NCBI GenBank assembly: GCA_022605405.1
Contig: JABYQQ010000004.1
Span: 1,116,001-1,180,000 of the forward strand
Source of the DNA: Earliella scabrosa
Taxonomy: Eukaryota > Basidiomycota > Agaricomycetes > Polyporales > Polyporaceae
DNA length: 64,000 bases
Direction of reading: 5' to 3'
The translations under genes were made by a program, and so were the position numbers. Below, one piece after another: positions 1 to 11,973 of this stretch; within the stretch, counting starts at the first letter, position 1; each line of letters opens with the position of its first letter. The notes below the pieces were generated by a model. The model saw nothing but the letters and a program-made list of their open reading frames with translations, was not told where the DNA came from and did no database searches.

Positions 1-480
1 TACATTAGCTGTGTTGACGCGTATTGAGCGTTTACGCTTGCCAGTATCGTTGTCTGGGAGCTTCAATGAACTCCAGAGGACATGAGAACACCGTGCGACC
101 ACTCACCTGTATGCCACCCCCTTCGCTGTCGGTTCCATTAACTCATGGTACTGTGATGATCTAAGTCTCCACGGCTCTCCCTCATGCACTTAGAGCTACG
201 CACAAATATGGGTCTGCCCAACCAGTTCAGAAGAGGGGTATGAAGCCTCGCAAGCTCGAAGTACGCACTTGTAATTTGGGTTCAGGTAGGTACCGTTGGT
301 GCCTCGATACGCGCGGATGCCCGAGTCGACACTGACCCCTGCGCCGGTGATGACTGCTGCATTGCCGTGGGCGAGGAAGGCGGCGATGCGGTCGACGGCG
401 AGGGCGGGGGAGATGCGTCTCTTCTGTGCGTTCGCAGAGCGGAGGACCGCGTCCGGGATGGTGGGGACAGAAACACGCAT
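1..480 (-). CDS. Sirtuin (SIR2-family NAD-dependent deacylase), 5' part
   Basis: The gene runs off the left edge. Start ATG is at 480-478. Exons read complement(269..480, 204..213, 107..150, 36..53). The splice phases agree, and exon 2 is only 10 nt. The protein begins MRVSVPTIPDAV and carries the NAD-binding motif GAGVSVDSGIRAYRG at about residues 42-56. It then reads NYKPIF-YHELMEPTAKGVAYR-QRYW, the pattern of class II (SIRT4-like, often mitochondrial) sirtuins. The family removes acyl groups from lysine using NAD+. The zinc-binding half and catalytic His lie outside the window, so activity cannot be judged. It is divergently arranged with PEX7, 85 bp apart. The family call is secure; the SIRT4-like subclass is inferred. 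Confidence 0.85.
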
Positions 481-565
481 GTGATACAGCGCCCGCTCGC
501 GTCCCGGCTCGCGTCTTTCTCCCCGCGCCACAACGCCACTCGCTCTCTCCTCGACGTCCACGACG
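481..565. promoter_or_regulatory. Compact bidirectional promoter, sirtuin / PEX7
   Basis: Only 85 bp separate the two start codons of divergent genes, so both 5' leaders and core promoters must lie here or overlap the first exons. The stretch is pyrimidine-rich with no TATA box. Co-regulation is inference. Confidence 0.5.
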
Positions 566-1836
566 ATGAACAGGCCACCCCCGTCTGTGCTGCACACGCC
601 TGGCTTCGCGCACTACTCGCTCGCATGGTCGCCCTTCCACAACACCAGGCTTGCGCTCGCGTCTTCAGCCAACTACGGGCTCGTCGGGAACGGAAGGCTG
701 CACATTGTCTCGCTCGGACCAGGGCCCGGAGGACTCCCATCGCTCGGAATCGATAAATTGTGAGTGCTGCAGGAGCGGAGTGCGAGCCCACCTTGAGCGA
801 TCCAGCTATGAGACGCAGGACGGTCTGTACGATGTAGCCTGGTCCGAGATCCACGAGAACCAGCTTGTAACGGCCTCCGGAGACGGGTCCATCAAGCTAT
901 GGGATGTCATGATCAACGTAGGTCCCCATTGTCTTCGTTTTTCACTGTCCTCCAGATCCCAAGTATTGCAAGCGTGTATAGGACCTTCCGATTCGTGCCT
1001 GGCACGAGCACACGCGCGAAGTCTTCTCCGTCGACTGGTCCAACATAAATAAAGACCAGTTCATATCGTCCTCGTGGGATGGCACAGTGAAGCTCGTGCG
1101 TCACCTCTCTCATATCCCTACAGTCACCCGTTAATCCCAGTTCAGTGGACGCCTGACCGGCCAAGATCACTCTCCACCCTTCAAGCCCACCCATCCTGCG
1201 TGTACCAAGCCCTCTTCTCCCCGCACCAGCCAGATGTAGTCGCGACATGTTCCACGGACGGAACGGTCAAGATCTTCGACCTGCGTTCGCCCGCATACAT
1301 GCCCTCTGCCCCAGGACAGAACAACTTCACCGCCCCTCTATCAGCCGCCGCGCTCACCATACCCGCATCCGGCGGCGAAGTGCTCACGTTGGACTGGAAC
1401 AAGTACCGCCCCTTCGTGCTCGCCAGCGCAGGCGTGGACAAGGCGATCAAGGTCTGGGACTGTCGCATGGTGAAACTCGGGCCAGAGGCCGCCCAAGCCC
1501 CAGCGGTCGGCGGCGTGTGCGAGATGCTCTTCGAAGGGCACGAGTACGCTGTCAGGAAGGTGCAGTGGAGCCCGCACCGCGCGGACGTGCTCGCGAGCGC
1601 GAGCTACGACATGACATGCAGAGTGTACGTGCGCGCTTCCGTCTGCGTGTTTGCAGCAGAGGAGGTTCGCTGACCTAAGTTGTAGATGGGCGATGCCAGG
1701 GGCAAGCCGGTCGGAACCGCTGTCCATATACGATGGGCACACGGAGTTTGTGGTGGGATGCGGCTGGTCGTTGTACGATGAGGGTGTGCTGGCGAGCTGT
1801 AGCTGGGATTGTAGGCTGAACGTGTTTCATGTGTAG
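566..1836 (+). CDS. PEX7: Peroxin-7, PTS2 receptor (WD40)
   Basis: Five exons, join(566..759, 806..917, 982..1095, 1146..1624, 1686..1836), give 349 aa, close to the usual 320-380. The start ATG opens MNRPPPSVLHTPGFAHYSLA, the typical Pex7 N-terminus. WD repeats follow: TQDGLYDVAWSE...GSIKLWD, HTREVFSVDWS...SSSWDGTVKLW, AHPSCVYQALFSP...CSTDGTVKIFD, LDWNKYRPFVLASAGVDKAIKVWD, GHEYAVRKVQWSP...SASYDMTCRVW, and a last repeat ending SCSWDCRLNVFHV. Pex7 is a cytosolic receptor that carries PTS2-tagged enzymes to the peroxisome with a Pex20/Pex5 co-receptor. All introns are short GT-AG. No lesion is seen. Confidence 0.95.
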
Positions 1837-4155
1837 TATGCTCATTCTCTGCAACCTAACATCGCTGAACCTTGCCTGCTCATGATAGAAGGAATGCACC
1901 TGGCGCGCCATGGTACATCAGCGCGGAGCACGCTCGCGATTCTACTCATCAATCATCATTCAACCTTCAATGGTCCCGTTCAGGTACGAGGGGAATGCAA
2001 GCATCGTAGCTCATATCGACGCCGTTCGTGTCTGTCTCCTCGAATCCGGTGTGGCGGGCCATTCTGACACTGTTCCCATTCTGTGCTCTCCGAGCATTTC
2101 CTCTGATGCGCTGCCCACAACTCCGAAGTATGCCACTTACCCATCGCCGTTGTGGCCTTGGCTCAGCACAGGCTCAGCATATGGTAGTCTCGCCGGTCGT
2201 CACGCTCACAGTAGGACACAGATGCCCGATCATCTCAGCACGCCGACCCCAGCGCGTTCGCACTCGTCGGACTCGCATACAGCGCACGGCGGCCACTGGA
2301 CTACGGCGCTGCGCTCCCCCGATTCGATGCGAGTGCACCCGTCGGCGAATCGGCCCATTCGCTAGGCTTGAGAGTCAGACGTCGTCGCGCTTGCTTGCCG
2401 CTCGGTGCGTAATCCCGATTCAACTCCAAGATGTCTCACTGCGGGTCAGGGCCCGGGACAACGTACACCAAGAAACCGGCATCGTATGTATGGCCAGTTA
2501 CATAGACGGCCGGGACGAGGTATATACATACTACATACGCATACGCGATATCGTGACTTTTCGCGTGTTCGAGCTGACTGGTCGGCGGTGACCTGGGACC
2601 ACATTTGCCTATGTCTCGGCCTTCGGGGACGCATTGGCGTCGAGTCGGTGCGTGCTCAAGCCTCACTCTGCAGTACTGTTCACCCACCAGTCGCCCACTC
2701 TCCTGGAGGCCCCCGTCAGTAGACCACCACCGCCAATGCAGGAAGTATGAGGGGATCCGGGAGAGAGAACAAACAGCCTCCACCGGTACGATCGTCACCG
2801 CCAGTCCCACCCCTTGATCAAAGCCTTACATCAGGCCTTCCCCGAGTGCTCGCCCAGAGAAGTCTCATTGCGACAGATCGCATCGCGACGGTCACTTTTT
2901 CACTGCTCAGACACTGACAGGGAAGTGCATCCTCCATAGAACTGCGCTGTGGAAGACTGGAGTGGTACGTGAGCTGATAGATAGATCTGGATCCTGTGCC
3001 GCCCGTTCAGGCTGAACCACCGTAACTGTTAACATCCAGGTGGCAGCCCCCAATCCTGCCCGTCGCGAATTCATCGGCCCACACCACGGCGCACGCGAAC
3101 CGCGCTGCGGTCTCGATGGCCGTCTACCCGGTACCGTCAGAGCCCTGCCCTGGATCTATCAACATTCTCAGCGTGAGTAGGTACCTACGTATACGGATCC
3201 TTATTTTTGGTGCCGCAGCCCCGCCACAGCTGCGCGAACGATAGCCACCGTATGTATATAACGGTTAAATCGGAGGACTCACCTCGATCCTTCCTGGAAT
3301 TCTCCCCTCCCTCCAGGTCGTCCCCGCCTGCCCTCGCCCCTCCCCTTGCCTCCCGCCCTCGCGCTTCCATCCGAGCGCGACTTCGAGGCCGGTCCCGCCC
3401 GCCAAGACGCGACGTGGACCCGCAAGCGCACTCACTAGTACTGGCAACAGAGATCGAGCGGGAGTAAGCACAGTCACACAGCGACAAGTGGAGCAGAACG
3501 ATGCGATGTATTGCGTACAAGTGAATGAATGCGTTATGCGGTGGCTACGTGTACAGTAAACGATCTATGGGCGAGTGCGTGTGCGATGCGTATATGAACA
3601 AATGCGTGTACGAGAGGAAACTCGAGAGAGGAAGAGGGGGAGAGAGGTCGTGGCGAGCGTAAAAAGCAAGCACGAGAACGACGCCGCTCGGCACCCAGTG
3701 ACTGCACCACAGGTCGTCAGCGGGGCGCGGCCCCGCGTGCGCGAGCGTCGGGATTCAATCCCAACGGCAAGAAACCCCCGAAGAAGTGAGAGAAAACATC
3801 GAGCAAGCGAGCACTAGGGCCCGATGGCATGCCAACGCAGAAGGAAAACGCGCGCGCCTGTATCCTGTACCTATACATAGCACCCTGTCCCCGACGAACC
3901 CCAAAAGAAGGACGGACACAGATAGCACTAGCACAACCGGGGGGAGAGGGCGAGTAGGGACGGTATAACGTAGCAAAAAGCAGGGGAGGAAGCGTACGAT
4001 ATTCAGCAGCGGTTCTGCGGGGCGGTGGCGGTGGTATGCGTGCGGACGGGTATGCGGCGCTCTACAGTTCAACGGTCAACGTTCGACGTTCACTGGCCGC
4101 TGTTACGGCGGCCGGTGGCGATGGCTATGGCGATCGAAGGTGGATCGCCCGTCGC
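1837..4155. other. Long intergenic region, no gene recognised
   Basis: About 2.3 kb between the PEX7 stop and the convergent GH16 gene. Several frames stay open for 60-190 codons on both strands, but none shows a signal peptide, recognisable domain or consistent splice phasing. It probably holds both 3' UTRs; a fast-evolving small gene cannot be excluded. Confidence 0.4.
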
Positions 4156-5552
4156 TCACTGATATATGCGGACGGAGGCGATCTTCCACTGGGCGACTGC
4201 AAGGAGGAAGAATCAGATCTGTCAGCGTCTGACACGCAAACACGGAACAGAGAACGGGGAGAAGGCGGCAACGCAGACACATCGCAGATGGGTTAAGAGA
4301 GAAGGACGGGAACACGAGCCGCGACGAAAATGGGAAAAGACACGCACAGTCATAGTTCTTCGAGTCTGCGACCGCCTGGCTGCACGTCCCCGGGCACCCG
4401 GAGCTCTCATACGCCGGGCCCGCCCAGTCGCCGCAGATGGTGATATCGAAGATGAGGCTCTGCGGCAAAAAGTGGCTCATGATATCGCACTGCGTGTTCG
4501 GGAAGAACGCCGTCGGCGTCCCCCACGAGGACGGGTCGGGCCTCTTGTCCTTGATGTCCTGGGGGATCGCGTGTCGGTCGAAGAACCAGACCGAGACGGC
4601 GTCGTCCTCGAGCGTGTGCGCGAACACGCCGCCGGCCTGCATGTTGAAGAGGTGCCCGAACGTGTTGTCGCTGTCCTGCACGAACGAGCACCCCGCGTTG
4701 TCGCCGTTCGAGGACTCGCACTTTGTGCCGAGCATGCGCCCGAGCGCTTGCGCGGACTTGTCGAGGAGGCAGCCGGGGCCGCTGTGGAGGGTGATCTGGT
4801 TCTGCTTGTTCAGGTTGATGCCCTCTGGATGTTTGGTTGAGCGTCGCGTCCACTTTGGCCGGCAGGGCTGAGCACTCACCAATGATGTCGATCTCGCCTG
4901 CAAGCGGCCAGGACTTGCCAACGCCGAGGGACCAGTAGGCGGGCCAGACACTGCACCCGTGGGGCATGGAGTAGATGTCGGCGATGAAGAGGCCGCGCTC
5001 GAAAGTGTCCTTGGTGCTGATGCGCACGGACTTGCGCTTGCCCCCGGGCTGGACGTCGGCGGAGCGGTCGATGGCCATGACGACTGTGTTGTCGTCCTGG
5101 ACGTAGGCAATCTTGGAGGATTCCTTACGGCTGACGTAGTCGACCAAGCCGTGGGTGGGGTCGTCGCCGGTGAAGAAGTTCCAACCACTGTATGACGATG
5201 TCAGCTAAGAGCTTATGAACGCCCCAGTGGGGTCGGATGGGGTGCCACGACGAAAGCACCTGGCGCAGAAGTGTGGCAAGACTGAGACTACAGCCAGACG
5301 CGTAGACGCGACTGATTGGTTCGCCGTGCGGGAGGATGTGCATATACATGGGAGGATGGAGCAGTGGAGGGAGACTCACTCGAAGAAGGTCTTGCCAGCA
5401 TACTCCTTGACGAGTTTGTAGGACTCGCCACGGGGAACATAGGTGACGTTGTGGGCGATGGAACCGTGGCGGCGAGTGTGGGCAGGGTGCATGGAGACCG
5501 CGTTGGCGGAGGCTGCGAGAGAGAGGACGAGGGCGGCGAGGGGGCCGAGCAT
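4156..5552 (-). CDS. Secreted GH16 endo-1,3(4)-beta-glucanase (laminarinase)
   Basis: Four exons, complement(join(4156..4196, 4348..4824, 4880..5187, 5380..5552)), encode 332 aa. Residues 1-18 (MLGPLAALVLSLAASANA) are a signal peptide. The catalytic motif GEIDIIE is at residues 155-161, and its last Glu codon is split by an intron. Further GH16 laminarinase signatures are DPTHGLVDYV, SMPHGCSVWPAYW, NDNAGC-type Cys motifs, WGTPTAFFPNTQCD and CGDWAG, ending ASVRIYQ as in Phanerochaete Lam16A. The family cleaves beta-1,3 and mixed-linkage glucans of fungal walls or plant lichenan, by retention with two Glu. All catalytic residues are present. Role in wall remodelling or biomass decay is inferred. 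Confidence 0.93.
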
Positions 5553-5649
5553 GTTGCAAGGACAGTGGGGGGTGAACGAGAGACGGGTCGACAGAGGACG
5601 AGGGGGCGCGAGGAGAAGTAGAGGGAGCAAAGCAGACGCAAAGCGAGGC

Positions 5650-5657
5650 TTATAAAA
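5650..5657 (-). promoter_or_regulatory. Probable TATA box of the GH16 gene
   Basis: On the minus strand the sequence reads TTTATAAG about 100 bp before the GH16 ATG, a distance shared by other TATA boxes in this window. Confidence 0.4.
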
Positions 5658-8500
5658 ACGCGCAAAGGGAGCGGTGGGGAGCGTGCCTGCGCCTGCACAT
5701 CACGGCCACATGCAATCCGCGGTCAATGCCATTCATTCTCCCGTCTCCTCCCTCTTCTCACGCGTCTTCCGCAACACCTTTTGTCCGCGCCCGCCCCAGG
5801 CAACGCGCGCACAATAGCCACGCGTCGAGGGCCTTTGTCTCCATCTGCTTGTCTTCGTCGTCGGGCTGGAAAGACAACGTCGGGATGTCGCTTTGAGCTT
5901 GCTGGGAATATTAATGTCTGACTTGAACCGGAGGTAGCGAGACGGAGATGAACAAGGCCAGACGCGCGTGGTGGCGCGAGGACGGCCAGGCCCGCCTATC
6001 GACCAGCACAGCCACTCCGTACCTTACCCGTCGCCTGCCAACCCAGCCGGCTCCGGACGCGGCACTTCCTTACGGGATCGCGTCGCGCGAGCCTCCGCTT
6101 GAGCTCGCTCTCGTAGCCTGCAGCAGCCTGCGCTGCCAACTCCATCTGGGCGCATTTCTTGCGCCCGTCCAATGGCGTCTGCGGTGACCCATTTCGACGG
6201 CCGCCTCACGGCACGTCTTTTCCACAGAACCCTTACTAGCATGACCCGGGATGCGACACAAGCGCCGGGTGACCCCAGATGCGACACAAACGTTCATGGG
6301 CTGCTCTGTAGGCAACTCTGACCTATCAAAGTCTGCGAGGCAATGCTTCTATGTCCCGAATACACCTCTGTAAGGTTTGGAGAAGAGGGGTTGCGATTTG
6401 CAAGAGATACTTAAGTAAGAATGGAGCGAGGATGCCTTAAATCCGTTGATCACCGAATGTTTGCATTCTACCACACGGATGCCTCATCTCTGTCTCTTCA
6501 AATGTTCACTGAGTATTTTTATACAGGTAGCGAACACAAGGAAATTTTCTCCGAGGGAAAAATATGCACGGGGACATGAGTAGTGAGCTCGCAAGGCCTG
6601 ACTTGGGATGTGTGTCACTTCTGGGGTCAAACCACCGAATCCCAGATCGCGAGCCTATTTCTCAACGAATCCCCTCCAAATTTTGACCGAACATGAATGT
6701 GTGCAATTCGAATACGACTGTGAAGTTGTAGGCCTATCGGATGTCAGGAGGGACAGGGATCAGAAGATGGGGGTTTCCTGTGTCACTTCATGCTAGTATG
6801 TCAGACGCTCATTGTCGAATGCTAATTTTGTACGCGCAGACGCCCATGTTCGTTGCTCTCCGAATCCGACATTCCGACATTTGTTCGCATCCAACGATAT
6901 CGCATGTACAACATGCCCTGTTGTGGAGAAGAAAGATGCGTTCGAGCATACTTATAACACCCCAACTATCAACGAGGAGATGATCACGATCTACAGCGAG
7001 TACTAAAGGAGTCCCTTCCCCCATCCTTCAAGCCAACGATGGTGACTTCTCCCTTCCTGATTTCCATGACATGATGCACGACCATCATTTGCAGAGTAGG
7101 TGAGTACGTCGAGCCCTGTGAGAGTGCCCCATGCCAACATACTCTGTTCACAGCACGGCACAGCGTCACCGAAGACCCGAAGACATTCTCTCCATGCCAC
7201 GAGCAAGCACTCCGAACACGTTCTCTTGACGGGCCACAGCCCGTCTCTGACGTGTGCTTGCTTGTTCAATAGACGTTCGCCCCGCCTCCCGCAGGTGGCG
7301 CGTACGGAGAGGGCACTGGCGTCGACCATCTTCGGGCTTCGTCGACTCGTCCTTGGACGGTCGAACGAAGCTCCCTTCGAACTAGGTGCCGCTCGGCCTC
7401 GGCATGTCTCCCCGTGTGTGCCCTTCTTCCATGCACTGACTTTTATGTCCACCTTCCAGGGCACCATCGGCCCGCGTCCTCTGACAGAAGGTGATGAAAG
7501 AGGCAGCGAACACGCCCCTCCCGTGCGCCGCGCATCTCCGCGCCGTATCCAGCGAGGGCAGGCACATCCTTGCGCCGTGCGCTCCCACAGACGCCACAGA
7601 CGCCGCAACGCACAACTCCTTCCGTGTCTTGTGCGACGGATGAGAACACGAGCACTGGGTTCGTGGCATCCTGGCCATGGCGGCGCAACGACGAACGTGC
7701 TGAAACAGAAACATGGACGAACACATCGGTCGGGCGCAGCGGCGCATCCCAGGCACATTCTACGCCGCTCGCATTCCCCGTCGTCCCTGCATCCCCTCAT
7801 CCTCGCAACCACAACCAGTCATCACTCGCGCCGCATCACAAACCGTCCGCGCCGGCATCCACTCCAGTCTCCGAGCTCTTAACGCCCCAGACGCAGGCCG
7901 CATGCGCGACACGCCTTGGATGCTGGCGCGGCGCGGATATTGCGGAGATCCCATGCATATGGCCAGTTGGCAGTTTATCGATCCAGCTCCATTTCGTGCT
8001 GACAGCGCTGGGGTTCGTCTCCCGCCGGCACTGTGTGGAGAACTTAGAAGCCACCACAGTAAACCGACTGCGGGCGCAGTCCGACATTCGTAAATCTCCA
8101 GCCGCAGCCTTGTCGCGACATAGCGCTATATCTGTGCATTTCCGGCATCGTTCCTTCACCGAGAGCGCAATCGTGAATCTGTGCAGTGGCTCCACCGGTT
8201 GGACCTGGAGTCGGAGCCCCCGGGGAGAGCCTTGAGGTAGCTACCTCTCGCGCCTTCCACGCAAGATCTTCACGTCGGACGATTCGGGCGGGTTGGGTGG
8301 CCTCGCACCTGGCCGTCACTCCCTCTCTGCCAAGGCGTCCACAATCACATCGAACAGTCGCTTGAGACGACCAGCCAGGCGACGGTAGGATGAGACGAGT
8401 TCAACACACGTCATGGGCGAGAGACGGAAATGGGCTGATATTGAATGCGAGACTAGATGTGCAGATACTCGGACGACCACTCCTACGCGCACGCGACTTT
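5658..8500. other. Intergenic, GH16 promoter side and AA9 3' side; no gene recognised
   Basis: About 2.8 kb. Opposed frames open for 260-270 codons near 7003-7882 mirror one another, are rich in Arg/Ser/His and have no domain or splice logic, so they were not called. A short direct repeat (GATGCGACACAA) occurs twice near 6250-6295. Otherwise nothing is seen. Confidence 0.4.
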
Positions 8501-9528
8501 TCACCCGGACCAGACAGCCTGTGCAAGGGGACGGTCTCGTCAGCGTCGCAGCATAAACACAAAGCGTGGAAGGAATACTCACGGGGCCGGGCTGGACGTA
8601 GGTCTTCGGGATGGGGTACTGTCCAGTACGGAGACAAATGTCAGCAGAGCGGCACCGGGGGGATACGAACAGGCAGGTGCGCTCACGTTGATGTTGATGA
8701 GGATGCCGGGCTCCTGTGCATTGCAGCAATCTCAGTCAGCCATCGCTGATAGACACCACTCCCGCGCGCGCGGGGCGAGGGAGAGAACGAGAGCAAACGC
8801 ACGTTACCGGTGTACACGCCGGGGATGGCGACGAGGGGACCAGGCGTGCCGCTGCCGCCGTTGACGACGTTGACCTGGCCACACGAAATCTACACAGCGC
8901 TCGGTGAGCCTTCCGTCGTCTCCCACCCCAGAACACTCAACCACTCACGTAGAACTGCGCGCCGCCGAAGCTCTGCGCGACATGGAGCGCGATCGCCTCC
9001 ATGCGGACGAGGTACTGCCCGCTCGGCAAGTTCCTCGGGAGCGTGAACGTCACGCCCGGCACGCCCTCCGCGGGGAACTTGATCGACTTCCCGCCGTCCG
9101 TCTGAGCCGTGATCTCGTACACCTTGAACCAGTCCTGGCCGTCGCCCGCGAAGCTCGACACGTCCCCGGGGGCGCGCGCCATGTACACGTTCACGACGCC
9201 CGGGTGGTAGATCGTGTCGTCGGACATGATCCCGAGCTGCCCGCCCGCGGGGACGGTTATGGTCTGCGCGGAGGGGTTCGTCTGCGAGTCGTAGCAGCGG
9301 AAGTCGGCCGAGGTCACGTCCGTGACGGGTGCCTGCGTGTTGAAGTTGTTCGTCCGCCGGACGTTCACCCACGCGGGCGTCGTCGTGCCGTTGACGACGA
9401 GCGAGGGGAAGGTGTCTACGGGCGGGTCACGCTGTCAAGAGAGTCAGACGCAATTGCGTGCAGAGGAGCTCACAGTGCGCGGCCGCGGAGGCGGCGAAGG
9501 CGGAGAGGGCGAGGATGGCCTTGAACAT
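8501..9528 (-). CDS. AA9 lytic polysaccharide monooxygenase
   Basis: Six exons, complement(join(8501..8518, 8583..8618, 8687..8713, 8803..8889, 8949..9415, 9474..9528)), give 229 aa. Signal peptide residues 1-17 (MFKAILALSAFAASAAA) end exactly before His18, the N-terminal copper ligand of the mature enzyme (HYTFPSL). The second copper His is His89 (DTIYHPG). The axial Tyr is Tyr174 in GGAQFY. PVTDVTS, FRCYD, LPSGQYLVRMEAIALHVA and GTPGPLVAIPGVYTG match PcLPMO9D-type AA9. The family oxidatively cleaves cellulose using copper and H2O2/O2. There is no linker or CBM1; the C-terminus is AVWSG. The last exon has only 18 nt. Confidence 0.95.
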
Positions 9529-9596
9529 CGTTGAGCCTGCGAGTCTTGAGGACGTGGAGAGCGGTGCTGGGCCTTCCAGACTCGCTTAGCTCTACC

Positions 9597-9603
9597 CTTT
9601 ATA
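9597..9603 (-). promoter_or_regulatory. TATA box of the AA9 gene
   Basis: TATAAAG on the minus strand, 69 bp before the AA9 ATG. Confidence 0.6.
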
Positions 9604-10501
9604 CTGCTCCGATGCGCATGTTGTCGTTTTCTGACATACATGCGACGCCCACCGAGCTGTGGAGTCGGCGGAACGTATTCTGTGTGCTCGACCCGACGAC
9701 CCGCAACGCGCTGCCGTCGAAGCCCTGTTCATCCGAGCCTTCGAAGGACGCGTCGCCAGCTTTCTCCGAGCGAGTCGAGCAGGCCGGAGAACGTCATCCA
9801 TTCCGAATCCACCGCAGGCAGCTTGCTTAGGTGAGGCGACCACCTATAGTCTTGCTGGCCTATCAGCACGCTGCAGATGACAGGAGAGAAGGAGGCGGAT
9901 GCTGTAAGGTGCAACGCATACTGAACTGCGCTCTGTCCGACGTAGCACCGTTCATGCCGAATGTGTACCGAAGCTGCTCATCTGAGCAAGTAGAGGAATG
10001 TGGATGCGGAGCCCCACCCGACTGCTCTATAACGGACAAATGGCGATGCCGGGGTGCGGATAAAGTAGGGAAGGCCTCCTCGACGACGACTTATCAGGAA
10101 GCTAGGTGACTTTGAATGGCTGGAGTTATAGGGATGCTATTTATAGCGCGAGCTTCGGCATTGTCGATGCTCGAGGCACATGCTGTGACCCGTGCAAATG
10201 CGTAGCGTTGGACGCAGCTTGGCCAGGAATAGCTCGACCGACGCATATCCGAACATTTATCAGAGCAGAGTGAGCACGGTAGGATGTGTTCCGCGGATGA
10301 CATACCTGCAGATATTGTTGGAACGAGGGCGGCTCGGGATGAAGTGACATTGAGTTGAATTGAGCCGCGATTGCGTGGGCCGTCGTCACGCAGAAGCAAG
10401 AAAGGACTGGAATGAGAGTAGAATTGCCCAGAGAAAGACAGCGTTGAAGCTGTTGCCTTCTGGTCCCCTAGGTACAAACGACGCAGTATACGGCTCGAAC
10501 A
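9604..10501. other. Intergenic, upstream of AA9
   Basis: About 0.9 kb between the AA9 TATA box and the 3' end of the next minus-strand gene. It presumably holds AA9 regulatory sites. No gene, repeat or RNA was recognised. Confidence 0.4.
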
Positions 10502-11612
10502 TCAGTCATATGCCTTCTCCTTCGAGTACCGATCGGCAGCCGCCGCGTGTAATGCAGCAAGAGACCTCCGCAGCCTGATTGGATGCCCCACTTCAGCACC
10601 GCTCGAGCACGCCCCATGGCGAGATGCACGCACCCGATCTGCTCCTCGTAATACTCTCTAATCGCTTGGTGTCCTTTGAGTCGCTGACGCTTGTGGAAGA
10701 GTGTCAACATGACGACGACAGCGGCCAACGCTTGACACGGAAGATGAGCGAGCAATACGGCCGTCCACAATGAGGGGAACTTACCAGCGACTACGCTTAT
10801 CCCGGTGAGAGCAAATTGCCATGCCTTGACATGTGCCGGAGTTCCAGCAGGTGCGACGCATATACCCCGCATACAGTTGTACTTGAAGGTCACTCGATCA
10901 AGGTGAGCTCAGACCAAACGAGATCGTCACTCACCGATACGCACTCCTGGTTGGTATCGCAGGACGTGCCCATCGCCTTCATCGGAATGCACGCCTGAAA
11001 CTCTGTGTGACAGTAGTACTGCGACGTCCGGCAGTTATGCCTTATGATGGTGTTCGTGTACGGCCCGTCGTCGTATGTAGCAACGTCAAGGATGCACGGC
11101 TGGCCAAGCGTCATGTTCGCATATCTGCTAGGTGCATCAGCATCCATTGCTCGCTGCCCATCTGTTTCAGGAGCAGACACGTACGCGCACACGCCCTTCA
11201 AACACACCGCCCCGCCATTGTTCCACTCGCTCGCCAGCTCGTCCGCATCCGGCGGCGGCGCACACTGCTCGTCCCGATCGATCTGGCACGGCTGCCCGAC
11301 GTCCACCAAGGGCGTGCACCCGGAGCCCTCGTCAGGGCAGAACGTCCCGCCCTTGCAGAGGGGCGGTATCCCTGTCGCGTTCACGCTCTCGAACCCGAAC
11401 GGGAACTCGTCGCGTCGACACCGCCGAGGCTGACACGTCCCGTTGACCGCGCCGGAGCAGAAACCGGTATCGTCGCAGTCGCTGGAGAACTTGCCTGTCG
11501 ATGCGTCGAGGCGGTCGTTGTCGGTCGAACATGACTGGCCGATAGACACGCCGGCAAAAACGATCGGGATGGAGGAGGCAAAGAGGGAGACGAGGGCGCG
11601 GTGCGATGCCAT
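10502..11612 (-). CDS. Cysteine-rich secreted-type single-pass membrane protein
   Basis: Four exons, complement(join(10502..10574, 10634..10730, 10785..10881, 10935..11612)), 314 aa. The second ATG (11612, context ACCATGG) is preferred over one three codons upstream. A signal peptide (MASHRALVSLFASSIPIVFAG) is followed by about 225 residues with many spaced Cys and several N-glycosylation sequons. A single TM helix (WQFALTGISVVAALAAVVVM) then leads to a basic stop-transfer KRQRLKG and a short cytosolic tail ending KEKAYD. This predicts a type I surface protein with a disulfide-rich ectodomain. I do not recognise a named family; it resembles uncharacterised basidiomycete Cys-rich proteins. No function is assigned. 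Confidence 0.8.
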
Positions 11613-11973
11613 GGTGCACATTGGGAGGGCGAGCCGAGCGAGGAGCGGTCATGTACCGGGTCTCATTCACCGTTGTGTCAGCCGCTCACATGTTACTAGT
11701 AAAATGTCAGCCTCAGGCAGTCTCTGGCAGCGGCAGCTACCTCACTGTAGATCAACCTTCAACGGCTATCCTCTCCTGGTGCGTTCCCTGAAATGAACAG
11801 GGCCCATGGGGATTACGACTACCTGTAGGTCTCCATAAGTCGAAGCTTGGACGGCACAATCACGGTGTGCAAACCTGCAACAGCGATAGTGTTATAGAGG
11901 GAGCATGGGTAGTCAATCTCTACCAAGAATCATCGACAATCGGGCGTGATCAGTCAAAGGGTCAAGTCAAGAG
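11613..11973. other. Promoter-side intergenic of the Cys-rich gene
   Basis: About 360 bp with no gene or clear motif. It ends at the MITE target duplication (11966-11973). Confidence 0.35.

Noticed and set aside
2028..2591. 187-codon frame downstream of PEX7
   Set aside because: No homology or structure; overlaps other equally open frames.
7003..7882. Two opposed open frames of 260-270 codons
   Set aside because: Mirror frames in GC-rich DNA, Arg/Ser/His-rich, no domain, no splice or promoter logic.
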